From assembly GCF_000236905.1 (NCBI RefSeq), contig NC_016526.1, positions 558,001 to 622,000 of the forward strand: a stretch of DNA of 64,000 nucleotides. Reading direction: 5' to 3'. The notes under the pieces are model-generated. The model did not search any database, had not been told where the DNA came from, and worked only from the letters and a program-made list of their open reading frames with translations. Every line of letters starts with the position of its first letter. Positions within the stretch are counted from its first letter, which is position 1. A program made the translations under genes and the position numbers. The DNA is from Tetrapisispora phaffii CBS 4417 (taxonomy: Eukaryota; Ascomycota; Saccharomycetes; Saccharomycetales; Saccharomycetaceae). Below, piece after piece: positions 53,240 to 63,519 of the stretch.

Positions 53240-54808
53240 ATGGGGTTAACATACACGCCTTTAGAGGACATAACTAAAATTGTTGATATTTCAAGAGAAG
53301 CATTCTTCAAGAAGCAGAAATATTTGGCTGGTTTAAAGAATCCCAATAAAGAAGATAAGGAATTTAGATCACAGCTTTTGAAACGGTTTTATTATGCTAT
53401 TAAAGATTCCTCAGATGAAATTGAAGATGCTTTATTTCAAGATTTCCATCGTTCACCACAAGAGAGCAAATCTTTCGAAATTATTAAATTGCTCAATGAT
53501 ATTCTACATATGATTTCAAACTTAGATAAATGGATGAAACCAGAAACCATTAGTGATTATTCTCCTCCATTTATGTTTGGTAAAACTCAAGTGGAGAAGA
53601 TTTCAATGGGTTCAGTATTGGTCATTGCACCATTTAATTTCCCAGTGTTGTTGGCTTTGGTTCCTGTTGCTTATGCAATTGCAGCTGGTAACACAGTGGT
53701 TCTTAAACCAAGTGAACTTACTGAGAATTGCTCGATACTTATTGAAAAGATTATCGAGCGAGCCCGTTTCCCTGTTGGTTACGTCTCTGTAGTACATGGT
53801 GGTGTCGAAGAAACTACCAAATTAGTCGAATCAGGAAAGTTTGATAAAATATTCTACACTGGCTCACCAAAAGTTGGTTCCATTATATCTCAAACTGCTG
53901 CAAAGACATTGACACCTTGTGTATTAGAACTTGGTGGTAAATCGCCAACATTCATTACTGATAAGTTTAACAAAAATAACATAGAAACTGCAATGAAAAG
54001 AATATTTTTTGGTGCTTTTGGTAATTCTGGTCAAATATGTGTCTCCCCAGACTATATTGTTGTACATGAAACTTTGTATGAAGAAGTGTTAAAAACTGCT
54101 AAACTGCTACTAGATGAGTTTTGGCCAGATTTTAGTTCAGAAACTGAATATACTCATATGATTAATAAAGTTGCGTATGATAAAGCCCAGAGAAAAATAA
54201 AACTGACAAAAGGTAAAAAATTATCTGTGAAAATTGCTAATATGCAGTCTGATAAATTAGAAGAATCACTTTGCATCCCTCCTACTGTTGTTTATGATCT
54301 AGGATGGAGCGACATAGTGATGCAGGAAGAAAACTTCTCCCCAATATTACCAATTGTATCATATTCAAATTTAGATGATGTGCTTGACATCATAATCTCC
54401 AAGCATGATACCCCATTAGTTCAATATATTTTTTCAGATGATAATATTGAAATTGAACGTATTTTAAAGAGGTTGAGATCTGGAGATTGTATTATCGGTG
54501 ATACGATGATCCATGTAGGCATTCAAGATGCACCATTTGGCGGTATTGGTAATTCAGGATACGGAAGCTATGGAGGGAAATGGGGGTTTGCTGCATTCAC
54601 TAATGAAAGAATTGTCTTCAATCAACCATTTTGGATGGATTTCTTACTTTCTATGAGATATCCCCCTTTTACTCCAAAGAAGAAGGCTTTGATTGAAAAT
54701 TTGACTGAATCGGAACCATGGTTTAACAGAAGAGGTAATGATGATTTTATATTGTACCGTCTGCCAGTCATCTCTTCGGTTGTTAATCTTTTAAAGAAAC
54801 TCTTTTAA
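53240..54808 (+). CDS. HFD1: Hfd1, fatty aldehyde dehydrogenase
   Basis: A 522-residue class-3 type aldehyde dehydrogenase from the ATG at 53240 (S. cerevisiae Hfd1, YMR110C, 532; the frame runs two codons further up without ATG). It shows APFNFPVLLALVP, the NAD-binding GSPKVGSI, general-base Glu in LELGGKSP (about 231) and catalytic Cys in GNSGQICVSP (about 266). The hydrophobic C-terminus (VISSVVNLLKKLF) fits membrane attachment. Hfd1 oxidises hexadecenal from sphingolipid breakdown and 4-hydroxybenzaldehyde for ubiquinone synthesis, at mitochondria and lipid droplets. Confidence 0.95.
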   Translation: MGLTYTPLEDITKIVDISREAFFKKQKYLAGLKNPNKEDKEFRSQLLKRFYYAIKDSSDEIEDALFQDFHRSPQESKSFEIIKLLNDILHMISNLDKWMKPETISDYSPPFMFGKTQVEKISMGSVLVIAPFNFPVLLALVPVAYAIAAGNTVVLKPSELTENCSILIEKIIERARFPVGYVSVVHGGVEETTKLVESGKFDKIFYTGSPKVGSIISQTAAKTLTPCVLELGGKSPTFITDKFNKNNIETAMKRIFFGAFGNSGQICVSPDYIVVHETLYEEVLKTAKLLLDEFWPDFSSETEYTHMINKVAYDKAQRKIKLTKGKKLSVKIANMQSDKLEESLCIPPTVVYDLGWSDIVMQEENFSPILPIVSYSNLDDVLDIIISKHDTPLVQYIFSDDNIEIERILKRLRSGDCIIGDTMIHVGIQDAPFGGIGNSGYGSYGGKWGFAAFTNERIVFNQPFWMDFLLSMRYPPFTPKKKALIENLTESEPWFNRRGNDDFILYRLPVISSVVNLLKKLF

Positions 54809-54961
54809 TTTATCTTGGACCTTAATCGCAACATTATTATACTAAAAACAATTTATATTCCAATATCCTATGTATATATGCTACTTTAAACTATTACTTC
54901 AATTAAATTGTTGGAATTGAAAAACTAATATTTTCTTATATTGTTATATAAAAGTTATTTA

Positions 54962-57900
54962 TTACCAATCGTCATCATCGTCATCATCATCTTGTTCTGC
55001 GTCACTCTCCACTCTCATTTTATTTGCCCTAGCGGCTAATGCAGAAGCTAAACCAGTACTGAAATTAGCTTGGGTAGCAGTGGCTGGTTCAGCTGTAGAT
55101 GCAGTTTCTGAGATTGTTACAGGTTGTGACACAACTGTACTAGCGGCTGGTGGTGCTGGTGTAGAAGAGCCTGTATAAGCTATAATATAATTAGTTGGCA
55201 CCCAACCTTCTTTTGCACCATCTAAGGTTTTGGCTAATGACCACCCACTTGCTTCTTGCTTTGAAATAAATACCACGTCTCCTTTCTTTAATGGAAGCTC
55301 AGATGGATTACCAGATCCAGGGAAGTCATATGCAGCTTCAAATTTCGGTACAGATGATTGCACTGGTGGAGGAGGTGGAGGAGGTGGAGGTATGTTATTT
55401 AATTGAGTCTGCTGTGTTTGCACTGGAACTTGTTTTGCAACTGGTTTGTTTTGAACTGGCTTCTTTGAGCCAGGCGGAGGAGGAGCAGGTTTTTTGGAAG
55501 TTCTAGGAACAGGAGCTGATGGTTTGCTAGACGATTTGTGATGACTAGGACGTGCGGCAGCAGGTACGCTTTGCTGGATGCCAGAACTTTTTTTGCCTCT
55601 AGGCTTCTTTTTCTGTTTAGAGTTAGCTGGATTACCACGACGGACATAAATTTTTTTGGACTTATAATTATCACCATACTTTGGTGCAGCTTCGGTAATT
55701 TCACATTTAACTCTTCTGATTTTACCAGGCTTCTTTTGATATTCAATTGTTGGACCAATTTTTATCTGAATTTTGCTGTTCAATTTCTTTAAATGAGTTA
55801 TCAGCTCAGTCTTAAAAAAGGTATTAATTAATAGGTCTGGTTGATTCGATTTTGCAAGATTAATAGCCATCCAGTCATCTTGTAAGTTGGTTAAACCAAC
55901 ACTAACTATATGGTCAACAGGTATGTTGTACTCTAATGAATATTGCATTGCATTCTGCACATTTGTTTGTGCAATAACATAAAATGTTTTTGCCGTTAGA
56001 ATAAAAACCTTTTTAACCCTGACGGATGACCTACCAAATTTACTTTGTAGACAATGACCTTTAATGGAAAATATTACACTATCTTTTATCCCAGCTTGTC
56101 TCTTAATATAAGCTCCCCTTGCTTTACTATCGTTACATAACAGGTAATCACCCATGAAAGCTCTATAGCCGATCAAAGACATGGATCTTCTCTCTTTCCT
56201 ACCTCCTAACAATTCAGTACCTTTATCACGTAATTTCTCATACTTGTTACCACCTTTTCTCTCTCTAATAACTCTTTGAATTTTAACAGCCGAATCTATT
56301 CTTCTTTGTAAGAATCTTCTCCATGCACGTTGAATTCTGGCTGCCATGTTATACCAGTACCTATCTCTCATGTGCTCCAAAGCAAATAATGTTTCAGGGG
56401 TTTTGATAAAAACTTGTGAAACACCAATTTGGTACTCCTTTTCTGGAATAGATGCATCTTTCAAAATCCACTTAACAGCATCAATTGTTTCACCCTGCCA
56501 TGTGTAGTCACCAGCATAAGAACACTGTGGGGATAATAAATAGAATCTCTCAACAAATTTATCAAATACTTGTCTGTATGCAAAACCTGCTCTTCTAATG
56601 CGAACATTCTCTTGTAAACCTAAATATTTCACTTGATGTAAGACTTGACTATCATCGTAATCCTCCGGTAATTTGGTTTGATTCGGTTTGATGGTTCTGA
56701 TATATGATGGTTGTGCTTTTGATAGAGTTTCAACTAGATCGTTAGCACTTTTAATAATCTTATCACCTGCAGTTGGTGCTTTTCTCTTGTTCTCAGTATT
56801 GACTTGTTCAGGGAATAATGATTTTAAGAAACCATTTTGAGTGGTGCCAATCAGTTCGGCTAAATCCTTTTGTAATTGATCCTTATTTTTATCAGTAATA
56901 CCATTGACATCGTATGTGACATCACCAGCATAATGTTTAATGACAAATTTATTTGATCTCAATTCAAAATGAGGATTAGATGAGAATAGATTTAAACGCT
57001 GTGAAAATGCTTGATCGGCTGCATTAGAATCAGCATGGGCAGTGGCAACAGAATCATTCATTGCAGCAAAGATACCAGGTGGTCGTCTACCTTCAATTAA
57101 TTCACACACAACCTTGTTATCAAAGAACTTGATTGGAGTCCACTGAATTTGTTCCTTTTCATAAGTTTCTTGTTCGGATTTCAATGTTAATTGAATAAAA
57201 ATTTGTTGCAACTTTTCATTAACGTAGTTGATACAAATTTGTTCAAATGAATTATGTTCAAAAATTTCAAAACCGTAAATATCCAAAATACCAATTGATT
57301 TATCAGCACCAGGGTATGCTTGTAAGGAGACGTTGACTCTTTCAACAATCCAATCGAATAGATTGTTATAAATAGCTTTAGCCAAAGCATCTTCTGCGGC
57401 GTTGGCTTGGACAATATTTAGAGGAACATGGTAGACAGAGCCTCTTCTCATACCATGACTAGTTTCCATGGTTCTTTCTACCAGGCCCTTAATTAAGATA
57501 CTGGCATCAATTTGTAATAAGTATGCAACAAAATCAGTGACAGACGTGTCTCTAACTTGAGCATTTCCTTCTTCATTTTCTACAAAAGAGATATTACCAA
57601 TCCATAAAATAAATGCTAACATTCTAAATATTTGATCTTGTTCATCTTGTGAAAGACCAATAATTTGCATGGCTTTTATTGTGTCTGCAAAATCTTTAAT
57701 ATCATCAATTGTGTCAACAGAAGTACACCCTGCTGCAGAAGTGTAGACGTATTGTTCTGGTTTCTGCACACCAAACGTTTGTCTATAGTTCTCAGAGGCA
57801 CCTTTTGTAAATTGATAGAAGATGTGGAAATTTCTTTCATTCTTGATTTGACTGACAACTCTTTGTTTTTCTAACAAATAATTGGTAATGTTACCAGCAC

Positions 57901-58505
57901 AAGGTTCATATTGTGCATTGAATTTAATTTCTAGATATTTACCATGTCTAGAGGAATTGTTATTTCTTAATGTCTTAGCACAACCAAAGGATTCTAACAG
58001 CGGATTGGTAGCTAAAACCATATCTTTAATTTTACTAATAGATTCTGAGTTGGTATCTGACGCAGCGGCGATATATTGCATGATCCTTTTAGCTGCTTCC
58101 GTCTTACCAGCACCAGATTCACCAGAAATGATGACACATTGGCTCTCATTGTATGCTTTCAAATTGTAGTACATAGACTCGGCAATTGCATAAACATGTG
58201 GAGGAACTTCTAATCTATTTTACCTTTATAAGATTGCAAAACAGCATCAGTATATATACCTAAATCTCTAAATGGATTAACACTGATCAACACATGACCA
58301 ATGTATGTATAAATGATGCCATTTAAAAATCTTTTTTTAAATTCTCATTAATTGATTCATCTGAAATCTTAGTCAATAAGGTCAAATCAGAGACACCAAC
58401 TTCTTTCTTCTTTCCAACATCAAAGGTAGCCTTTTTGATCTTTGCAGACCTCTTCTCTGGTTCTTGAGCACTCTTATTACGAGCACCCCTTTTAATGATA
58501 GCCAT
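54962..58505 (-). CDS. MYO5: Class I myosin (Myo5/Myo3), with two frame interruptions near the 5' end
   Basis: Long-tailed actin-based motor of cortical actin patches and endocytosis. The large frame (54962-58174) has the P-loop [13 protein letters not shown], the motor, an IQ neck ([17 protein letters not shown]), a TH1 lipid-binding tail, an SH3 domain ([20 protein letters not shown] and on), a proline run and the acidic Arp2/3-activating end [10 protein letters not shown] separate frame (58323-58505) encodes the conserved start [20 protein letters not shown]. Between them the motor sequence continues ([20 protein letters not shown]) in a third frame. One more A at each of 58332-58338 and 58218-58221 (T runs on the plus strand) gives a continuous protein of about 1181 residues. 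Neighbours HFD1 and ILV2 favour Myo5 ancestry. Confidence 0.93.
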
Positions 58506-58976
58506 CTTCTATAGTTTAACCTGTATTTTCTAGAAAACTAAATTGAAACCTATACTTAGTTATAAAGACGTATTCAAAGGTTAACCTGTTGTCATTGAAT
58601 GTATATTTATTCAATAATAAGGTGTATGTAATGGTAGTTTTATATATTTAATATTACTTCCACTTTTTACTTTTACTTTGCCTTTCACCTTAAATTATAT
58701 TTTCGGGACGTGCATTGTGAAAGACATTATAATAAGCCTCTCTGTTTAAAGAGAGGTTTTTGTTCAACACTAATGCTTCAAAATAGGCGACTCTTTATAA
58801 ATAGTTTATGCATTGTTAAGACATAATTTAATTCAAAGTGAATTGTATCTCATCTTATATAACTTGAAGGAAATAATTCCGTGTTTAATCGACTAACAGA
58901 CGATATTAATAATAGATTATAAACAGAAATATAAATATGTATCTAAAAGTACATGGATATTATTATAATTTCATTT
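58506..58976. other. Intergenic, ILV2 3' end / myosin promoter
   Basis: AT-rich, with a small hairpin (CCTCTCT / AGAGAGG, 58738-58757). Nothing else recognised. Confidence 0.5.
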
Positions 58977-61043
58977 TTAATGTTTTCCGTTGGTACGTTT
59001 TCTACGTAATTCATTTTGTTCCTTTTCAACTTCTGGGTCGAAGCAAATGAATTCGTCTAAACCTTTACCTGCAGGGACCATTGGTAGGACAGGAACTTTC
59101 TTTTCAACAACAACTTCTAATAAAACAGGACCATCAAAGTTGAAAAATTCATGTAATGTATCTTCCATTTTGCTTTGTTCAGCTAATCTCATACCTTTCA
59201 TACCCATTGCCTCAGCTATTTTGACAAAATCTGGATTCAGTTGATGTGTGTGTGAATAACGGTGTTTGTAAAACAATGATTGCCATTGGGTGACCATGCC
59301 TTGTTCTTCGTTATTCAATAATAAAATTTTGATTGGTGTACAGGCTTGCACAGCTGAAGATAATTCAGTCAATGACATATTGAATGACGCATCACCATCG
59401 ATATCGATTACTACAGCATCTGGTCTTGCTACTTGGGCACCAATGGCAGCTGGTAGACCATAACCCATAGTGCCTAAACCACCTGATGATATAAATGTAC
59501 GTGGTGTCTTCCAAGTCCAGTGTTGGGCGGCCCACATTTGGTGTTGACCAACACCAGTGGTTACTACAATAGGTTTCCCAGAACTGTTTGCGATCTCTGA
59601 AAGTTTAGCAATGACAGTTTGAGGTTTTATTTTAGAACCTGGAGTTTCTTTTTGGTAAGCATATGGATATTTTGCTTTCCAGTTGTTGATAGTATCCAAC
59701 CATTCTTTTCTTTCACGTTCAGTAACAGAAAAAACAGAAGGAATCATTTGTTGCAAGTTAGTTGCAGCATCACCTTCGATGGGCACTTGAGTCTCGACAA
59801 CTTTATTTATATTCTTGGCAGAAATATCGAAATGTATGATACCACCTCTATTCTCCAGAGCAGCACGGCGAGCCTCAGGTGCAAATTTACTGATATTTAA
59901 TGTGACACGATCATCGAATCTTGCACCAACAGCAATGATCAAATCAGCATTTTGAATAGCTAGGTTTGCTGGAGCGTATCCATGCATACCTAACATGTCT
60001 AGTGATTTAGGATCATCTTGATCGAACGCACCCAATGCTTGTAAAGTTGTGGTAACCGGGATCTGGGCTCTGTCACTAAGCTCTTTGATTAATCTTGGAC
60101 CTTCAGGATTATTTAAAATACCACCACCGACATATAAAATTGGTTTCTTTGCAATGTTGATCAATTCAGCAGCTCTTTTGATACCAGCTTCTGAGAATTG
60201 AGTGTATGCACTTCTTGTTAGTTGCTTTAATGCGTTTGATGGGATTGTGGTTTTAATTGGAATTGGAGCCCTCAATATTGAAGCTTGGACATCCTTTGGT
60301 AAATCGACCAAAACAGGACCAGGTCTACCACTAGTGGCGATTTCAAAAGCTTCATTGATGCATTTTGGTAAGTCTTCTACGCGTTTGACCATCACGTTCC
60401 ATTTTGTACACGATCTTGAAATACCAATGACATCCGCTTCTTGGAAAGCATCGGTGCCGATAGCTGCAGTTGGGACTTGACCAGTGAAGACAACCATTGG
60501 CACGCCATCTGCCAATGCATCTGCCATTGGAGTGATGACATTTGTGGCACCTGGGCCGGAAGTGACTAAAACAACACCACATTTACCCGAAGCCCTGGCG
60601 TAACCTTCGGCCATATGGCCGGCACCTTGTTCATGCCTTGGCAACACGAAATTAAAATCTTTACTATTATAAATTGCATCGTAAACAGGTAAGATGGCAC
60701 CACCTGGATAACCAAAGACAGTGTCTACATTATGTCTTTTCATCATTTCGTGGAAGATTTCACCACCAGTCAAACCGATTAAAGAACTATCCATTTCAGG
60801 ATTTTTCTTCAATTCTTTTAACTTTGATTGTGATATTTTATTGGTAGAATCAGCCAAAGTCGGAGAAGCATTGAAACTTGGAGCAGGCGATGGTCTAGAG
60901 TAGACAGAAGATTTCAATGAGAGCTGAGAAGAAGTGAAATCTCTTTTCAACAAAGTAGCAGTAACAAACCATTGTGAATCTACTGATTTTGAGATTTTAG
61001 CTAGACGATTCAAAGAAGTTCTCGAACCAGTAGATCTAAGCAT
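58977..61043 (-). CDS. ILV2: Acetolactate synthase catalytic subunit
   Basis: A 688-residue ThDP enzyme (S. cerevisiae Ilv2, YMR108W, 687) catalysing the first common step of valine, isoleucine and leucine synthesis in mitochondria. A Ser/Arg-rich presequence (about 1-80) precedes the catalytic domains. The ThDP-activating Glu lies in PRHEQGAGHMAEGYARASG (about 137). GQVPTAAIGTDAF carries a Pro, and NEEQGMVTQWQSLFY a Trp, at the known herbicide-contact positions. The metal/ThDP motif is GDASFNMSLTELSSA. The frame is intact and matches the family length. SPG4 follows as in S. cerevisiae. Confidence 0.97.
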   Translation of the reverse strand: MLRSTGSRTSLNRLAKISKSVDSQWFVTATLLKRDFTSSQLSLKSSVYSRPSPAPSFNASPTLADSTNKISQSKLKELKKNPEMDSSLIGLTGGEIFHEMMKRHNVDTVFGYPGGAILPVYDAIYNSKDFNFVLPRHEQGAGHMAEGYARASGKCGVVLVTSGPGATNVITPMADALADGVPMVVFTGQVPTAAIGTDAFQEADVIGISRSCTKWNVMVKRVEDLPKCINEAFEIATSGRPGPVLVDLPKDVQASILRAPIPIKTTIPSNALKQLTRSAYTQFSEAGIKRAAELINIAKKPILYVGGGILNNPEGPRLIKELSDRAQIPVTTTLQALGAFDQDDPKSLDMLGMHGYAPANLAIQNADLIIAVGARFDDRVTLNISKFAPEARRAALENRGGIIHFDISAKNINKVVETQVPIEGDAATNLQQMIPSVFSVTERERKEWLDTINNWKAKYPYAYQKETPGSKIKPQTVIAKLSEIANSSGKPIVVTTGVGQHQMWAAQHWTWKTPRTFISSGGLGTMGYGLPAAIGAQVARPDAVVIDIDGDASFNMSLTELSSAVQACTPIKILLLNNEEQGMVTQWQSLFYKHRYSHTHQLNPDFVKIAEAMGMKGMRLAEQSKMEDTLHEFFNFDGPVLLEVVVEKKVPVLPMVPAGKGLDEFICFDPEVEKEQNELRRKRTNGKH

Positions 61044-61549
61044 CTTGAACTAAATCCTTTCTTGCAATTATTACCTTTGCTATCAGATTAAGAAAGACTC
61101 CAACGGCTTTGGATGAGTGCCTCTTATTACAACAATTTCAAAAAAATTTAAAGAAAACTTATAGTATCTCTAATACAAAACATGAGAATTATATATGTAT
61201 ATAGGAGTTATATGGACACATTATCGTCAACCATCGAGAAAAGACTCATCTGTCTTTCTCTCTCTGTACCTGCAAAATCTTGATTTGTCACTCAATCAAA
61301 TAATTTTTCACTGACCTTGTTTGTTTCTTATGTTTTGTTTGACCGCGATGGATGAAGGAAGATGCGTTGCGGGAACGGGAACGCCAAGAAACAATAATGG
61401 ACTGAGAGCTCAACGAGCAGAATTAGTCATAGGTCAGGTCACCGTCTAGTTAAGAGAGGTGGTGGAACTATGTTTTTTGTGCTTGTGTTGTGGCATAATG
61501 TATAAAGTAGCTATATTATAGTGTGTGGAGTTGGCATAAGAAGGGGACA
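61044..61549. promoter_or_regulatory. ILV2 promoter region
   Basis: 506 bases between ILV2 and SPG4 (both minus strand). I looked for Gcn4 (TGACTCA) and Leu3 (CCGGNNCCGG) sites expected for a branched-chain amino acid gene and saw only an imperfect TCACTCA-type match near 61290. Regulation cannot be read confidently from this. Confidence 0.4.
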
Positions 61550-61876
61550 CTAGCGGTTTACTCTGTTGTCAGGTTCACCTTTCTTCATAGCATCGTAGAG
61601 TTTTTTGAACTCGTTCTGTGACATGTTGGAGATATCCAGCATGTTGGGAGTTTTGGCAGCTCCTTCCGATGAGTTGAGGGACTCAGATTCAGAGCCTCGT
61701 CTCTCCGCTACCATGGGGTCCTGGTCCTGGGGCTTCTTTTGTTCATGGTGTTCACTAGAATATAAAAACTCGGTCTTCCTCCCTCCTACATTTGCGAAGT
61801 TCCCGCCGTAGACACCGTAATTCTTCGAATGTTTCTTCTTATCGTAAACGTCAAATGCGTTCCAAATACTTGACAT
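61550..61876 (-). CDS. SPG4: Spg4, stationary-phase protein
   Basis: A 108-residue protein (S. cerevisiae Spg4, YMR107W, 115). Both ends are conserved: NAFDVYDKKKHSKN with VYGGN near the start, and DISNMSQNEFKKLYDAMKKG followed by EPDNRVNR at the end. Spg4 is required for survival at high temperature in stationary phase; its molecular role is unknown. The middle is Ser/Glu-rich and likely disordered. STRE-like CCCCT (62085-62089) and GGGGG upstream fit stress induction but are weak evidence. Confidence 0.93.
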   Translation of the reverse strand: MSSIWNAFDVYDKKKHSKNYGVYGGNFANVGGRKTEFLYSSEHHEQKKPQDQDPMVAERRGSESESLNSSEGAAKTPNMLDISNMSQNEFKKLYDAMKKGEPDNRVNR

Positions 61877-62744
61877 GTTTGTTAGTTTATGTTATTACTT
61901 TCTTGTGCTACATGTGTTACAACTAGATTGAAAACAAGACTGAGAAATGGTTTCAAAAATAAAGGGACCCTTTTATAGGTTTTACAATTACGATGGTGTT
62001 GGTATTTGCATATGTTACGGCGTCACACATTAATTAAATGGGTGAAAAGTGTGACTTGGAGAACCTCAAAAGGTACCCCTAGTCTATGATTTCAGGGATT
62101 GTTTGAGTCGATAGTTACTCCACTTTGCAGATTCAACAATTATTTTAATAACTTGTTGCCAGAGGAGTGGTTTGGAAGAAGATGAGATATTTGAACAAAA
62201 TATTACTTTACGGTTCAACACACTGTTCATTGCAGCTGGTGGCGATGGCGGCGGTGATGGTTGTTGGAGGGGGCGCTACTCCAGAGTGATGTAAATGACA
62301 GAATGCGTGTCACGTGATAGCCACGTGCAGTAGAACGATCGGCATGGGCGGTGGTGGCGGGTAACAACAACTGTAACGATGTCCAGTCAAGTTCCTCATA
62401 ACTAGAGGAATGGACAACGTCAAGTACATGGAAGTAACAGTATGCAGAGCACTCTATTCTATACTTTGAAAACATGTTTGTTTCGAGCATTTGATAATAA
62501 GAACAGATACCAGGAGACAGCACCAGTTAAATATGGTTCCAATATCTGATATACAAACCCTAGATTAATAATTGAGGAGACACAAGCGTGGAGCCCGCAA
62601 CAGGCTCAATGGTGTTGCAGTTGACTGGGTGGTATGGGTGTAAGTTAGTGTTCATAGTAGGTAAGGACTATGATATTTAATCTGATTGGTTCTGCTATTA
62701 CGTAAGCTACAAGCGAATACTATTACACACTGTCGCATTCGAGA
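61877..62744. promoter_or_regulatory. SPG4 upstream region with two E-boxes and a Reb1 site
   Basis: CACGTG occurs twice (62311-62316 and 62322-62327, 11 bases apart) and CGGGTAAC once (62358-62365). CCCCT-type STRE motifs are at 62085-62089 and within 62262-62270. A 98-codon minus-strand frame here (62227-62523) looks like chance. YKU80 (YMR106C), next in S. cerevisiae, is absent. Confidence 0.55.
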
Positions 62745-62909
62745 CTTAAGTATTGTCACATTGTGTTCCTCTTTGCTCAATAGTTGAAGTCATTGCTTTA
62801 ATATATTAATAGTTGTTAAATTACATACTGGATAGTTAGATAAATCTCTCTGGTCTCTTGGACCTGGATCAATGAATTATTTACTATTGATTACCGGGGT
62901 TTATATATA
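62745..62909 (-). mobile_element. LTR-retrotransposon fragment, minus orientation
   Basis: Read on the minus strand from 62909, the sequence starts at the TATATATAAACCCCGG TATA region and runs through the LTR 3' part, which ends TTTAACAAC near 62814. An ATG follows at 62793-62791 that opens MTSTIEQRGTQC before a stop. It is homologous in the same order and spacing to the plus-strand copy from 63127. I infer a truncated 5' end of an element (LTR plus start of a gag-like frame). Confidence 0.7.
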
Positions 62910-63190
62910 CTGTTGGAAATGTAACTGGTCGTATAGGTGACTATACGATACCAGATAGTACCTCTTTAGGAGATTATTGTTGCCGACCTGAAACAATAGT
63001 GCCTGCAAGAATGTAATAGCAGAATTTCTAATGCAATAAATAGTACTGTAGAACCATCAGCCTGCCGTACGTGTTCAACTCGACGACGTCGTCTTGTTGG
63101 ACAGAACGGTAGATTGAAACATGATATATATATAAACCCCGGTAATCAATAGTAAATAATTCATTGATCCAGGTCCAAGAGACCAGAGAG
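62846..63190. repeat. 64-base perfect inverted repeat within the LTR relics
   Basis: 62846-62909 is the exact reverse complement of 63127-63190; weaker homology continues outward to about 62760 and 63273. Spacer 217 bases. Confidence 0.95.
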
Positions 63191-63275
63191 GTTAATTTAG
63201 ATATAAAGTATATAATCTAACAACATTTTAATATATTAAGGCAATGAACACAACTGTTGAGCAAGCATATACATA
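62911..63275 (+). mobile_element. LTR (Ty1/copia-like) plus short internal remnant, plus orientation
   Basis: Begins TGTTGGAAATG, typical of Ty1/copia-type yeast LTRs, and the LTR ends near TCTAACA (63222), about 312 bases. A TATA box lies near 63125-63134. The internal remnant keeps an ATG at 63244 opening [10 protein letters not shown] before a stop, matching the minus-strand copy. No flanking target-site duplication was found. It lies 170 bases or more upstream of a tRNA gene, the preferred landing zone of Ty1-like elements. Confidence 0.7.
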
Positions 63276-63300
63276 ATATTTCAATCTACCGTTCTGTCCA
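63276..63300 (-). mobile_element. Small inverted LTR fragment
   Basis: On the minus strand this reads TGGACAGAACGGTAGATTGA, repeating the LTR interior at 63099-63118. It is a third, very short piece next to the plus-strand copy. Confidence 0.65.
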
Positions 63301-63446
63301 GTGTCATTTCTAACAACAACTTCTGTTATAAATCTAAGATTCCTGACAGTTTATTAATATCGACAAGTTATACAAGCAGTCGTCCCAGGCTCCGGCACAC
63401 AGTAACTGATGGCCCATCAGTACAACGACAAGACATAACAAATACG

Positions 63447-63519
63447 GCCTTGTTGGCGCAATCGGTAGCGCGTGTGACTCTTAATCACAAGGTTAGGGGT
63501 TCGATCCCCCTACAGGGCT
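63447..63519 (+). tRNA. tRNA-Lys (CUU anticodon)
   Basis: A 73-base intronless tRNA almost identical to the yeast tRNA-Lys(CUU). The acceptor stem GCCTTGT pairs with ACAGGGC; the anticodon stem TGTGA/TCACA (63473-63477, 63485-63489) frames a loop with CTT at 63480-63482; the TpsiC loop is GGTTCGATCC. A T-run follows at about 63523-63528, a typical RNA polymerase III terminator. Internal A and B boxes (TGGCGCAATCGG and GGTTCGATCC) serve as promoter. Confidence 0.98.

Noticed and set aside
54962..58174. Class I myosin starting at the internal Met ([10 protein letters not shown])
   Set aside because: That Met lies inside the motor domain just before the P-loop, and the conserved N-terminus is encoded upstream in other frames.
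61280..61300. Gcn4 site in the ILV2 promoter
   Set aside because: Only an imperfect TCACTCA-type match; not enough to call.
62227..62523. 98-codon minus-strand ORF upstream of SPG4
   Set aside because: No family resemblance, odd composition (His/Arg/Ser-rich end), and it overlaps the E-boxes and Reb1 site of a promoter region.
62906..63227. Target-site duplication flanking the plus-strand LTR
   Set aside because: The five bases before 62911 (TATAC) do not match those after either plausible LTR end (ACATT or TTTTA), so the element is rearranged or its edges differ.
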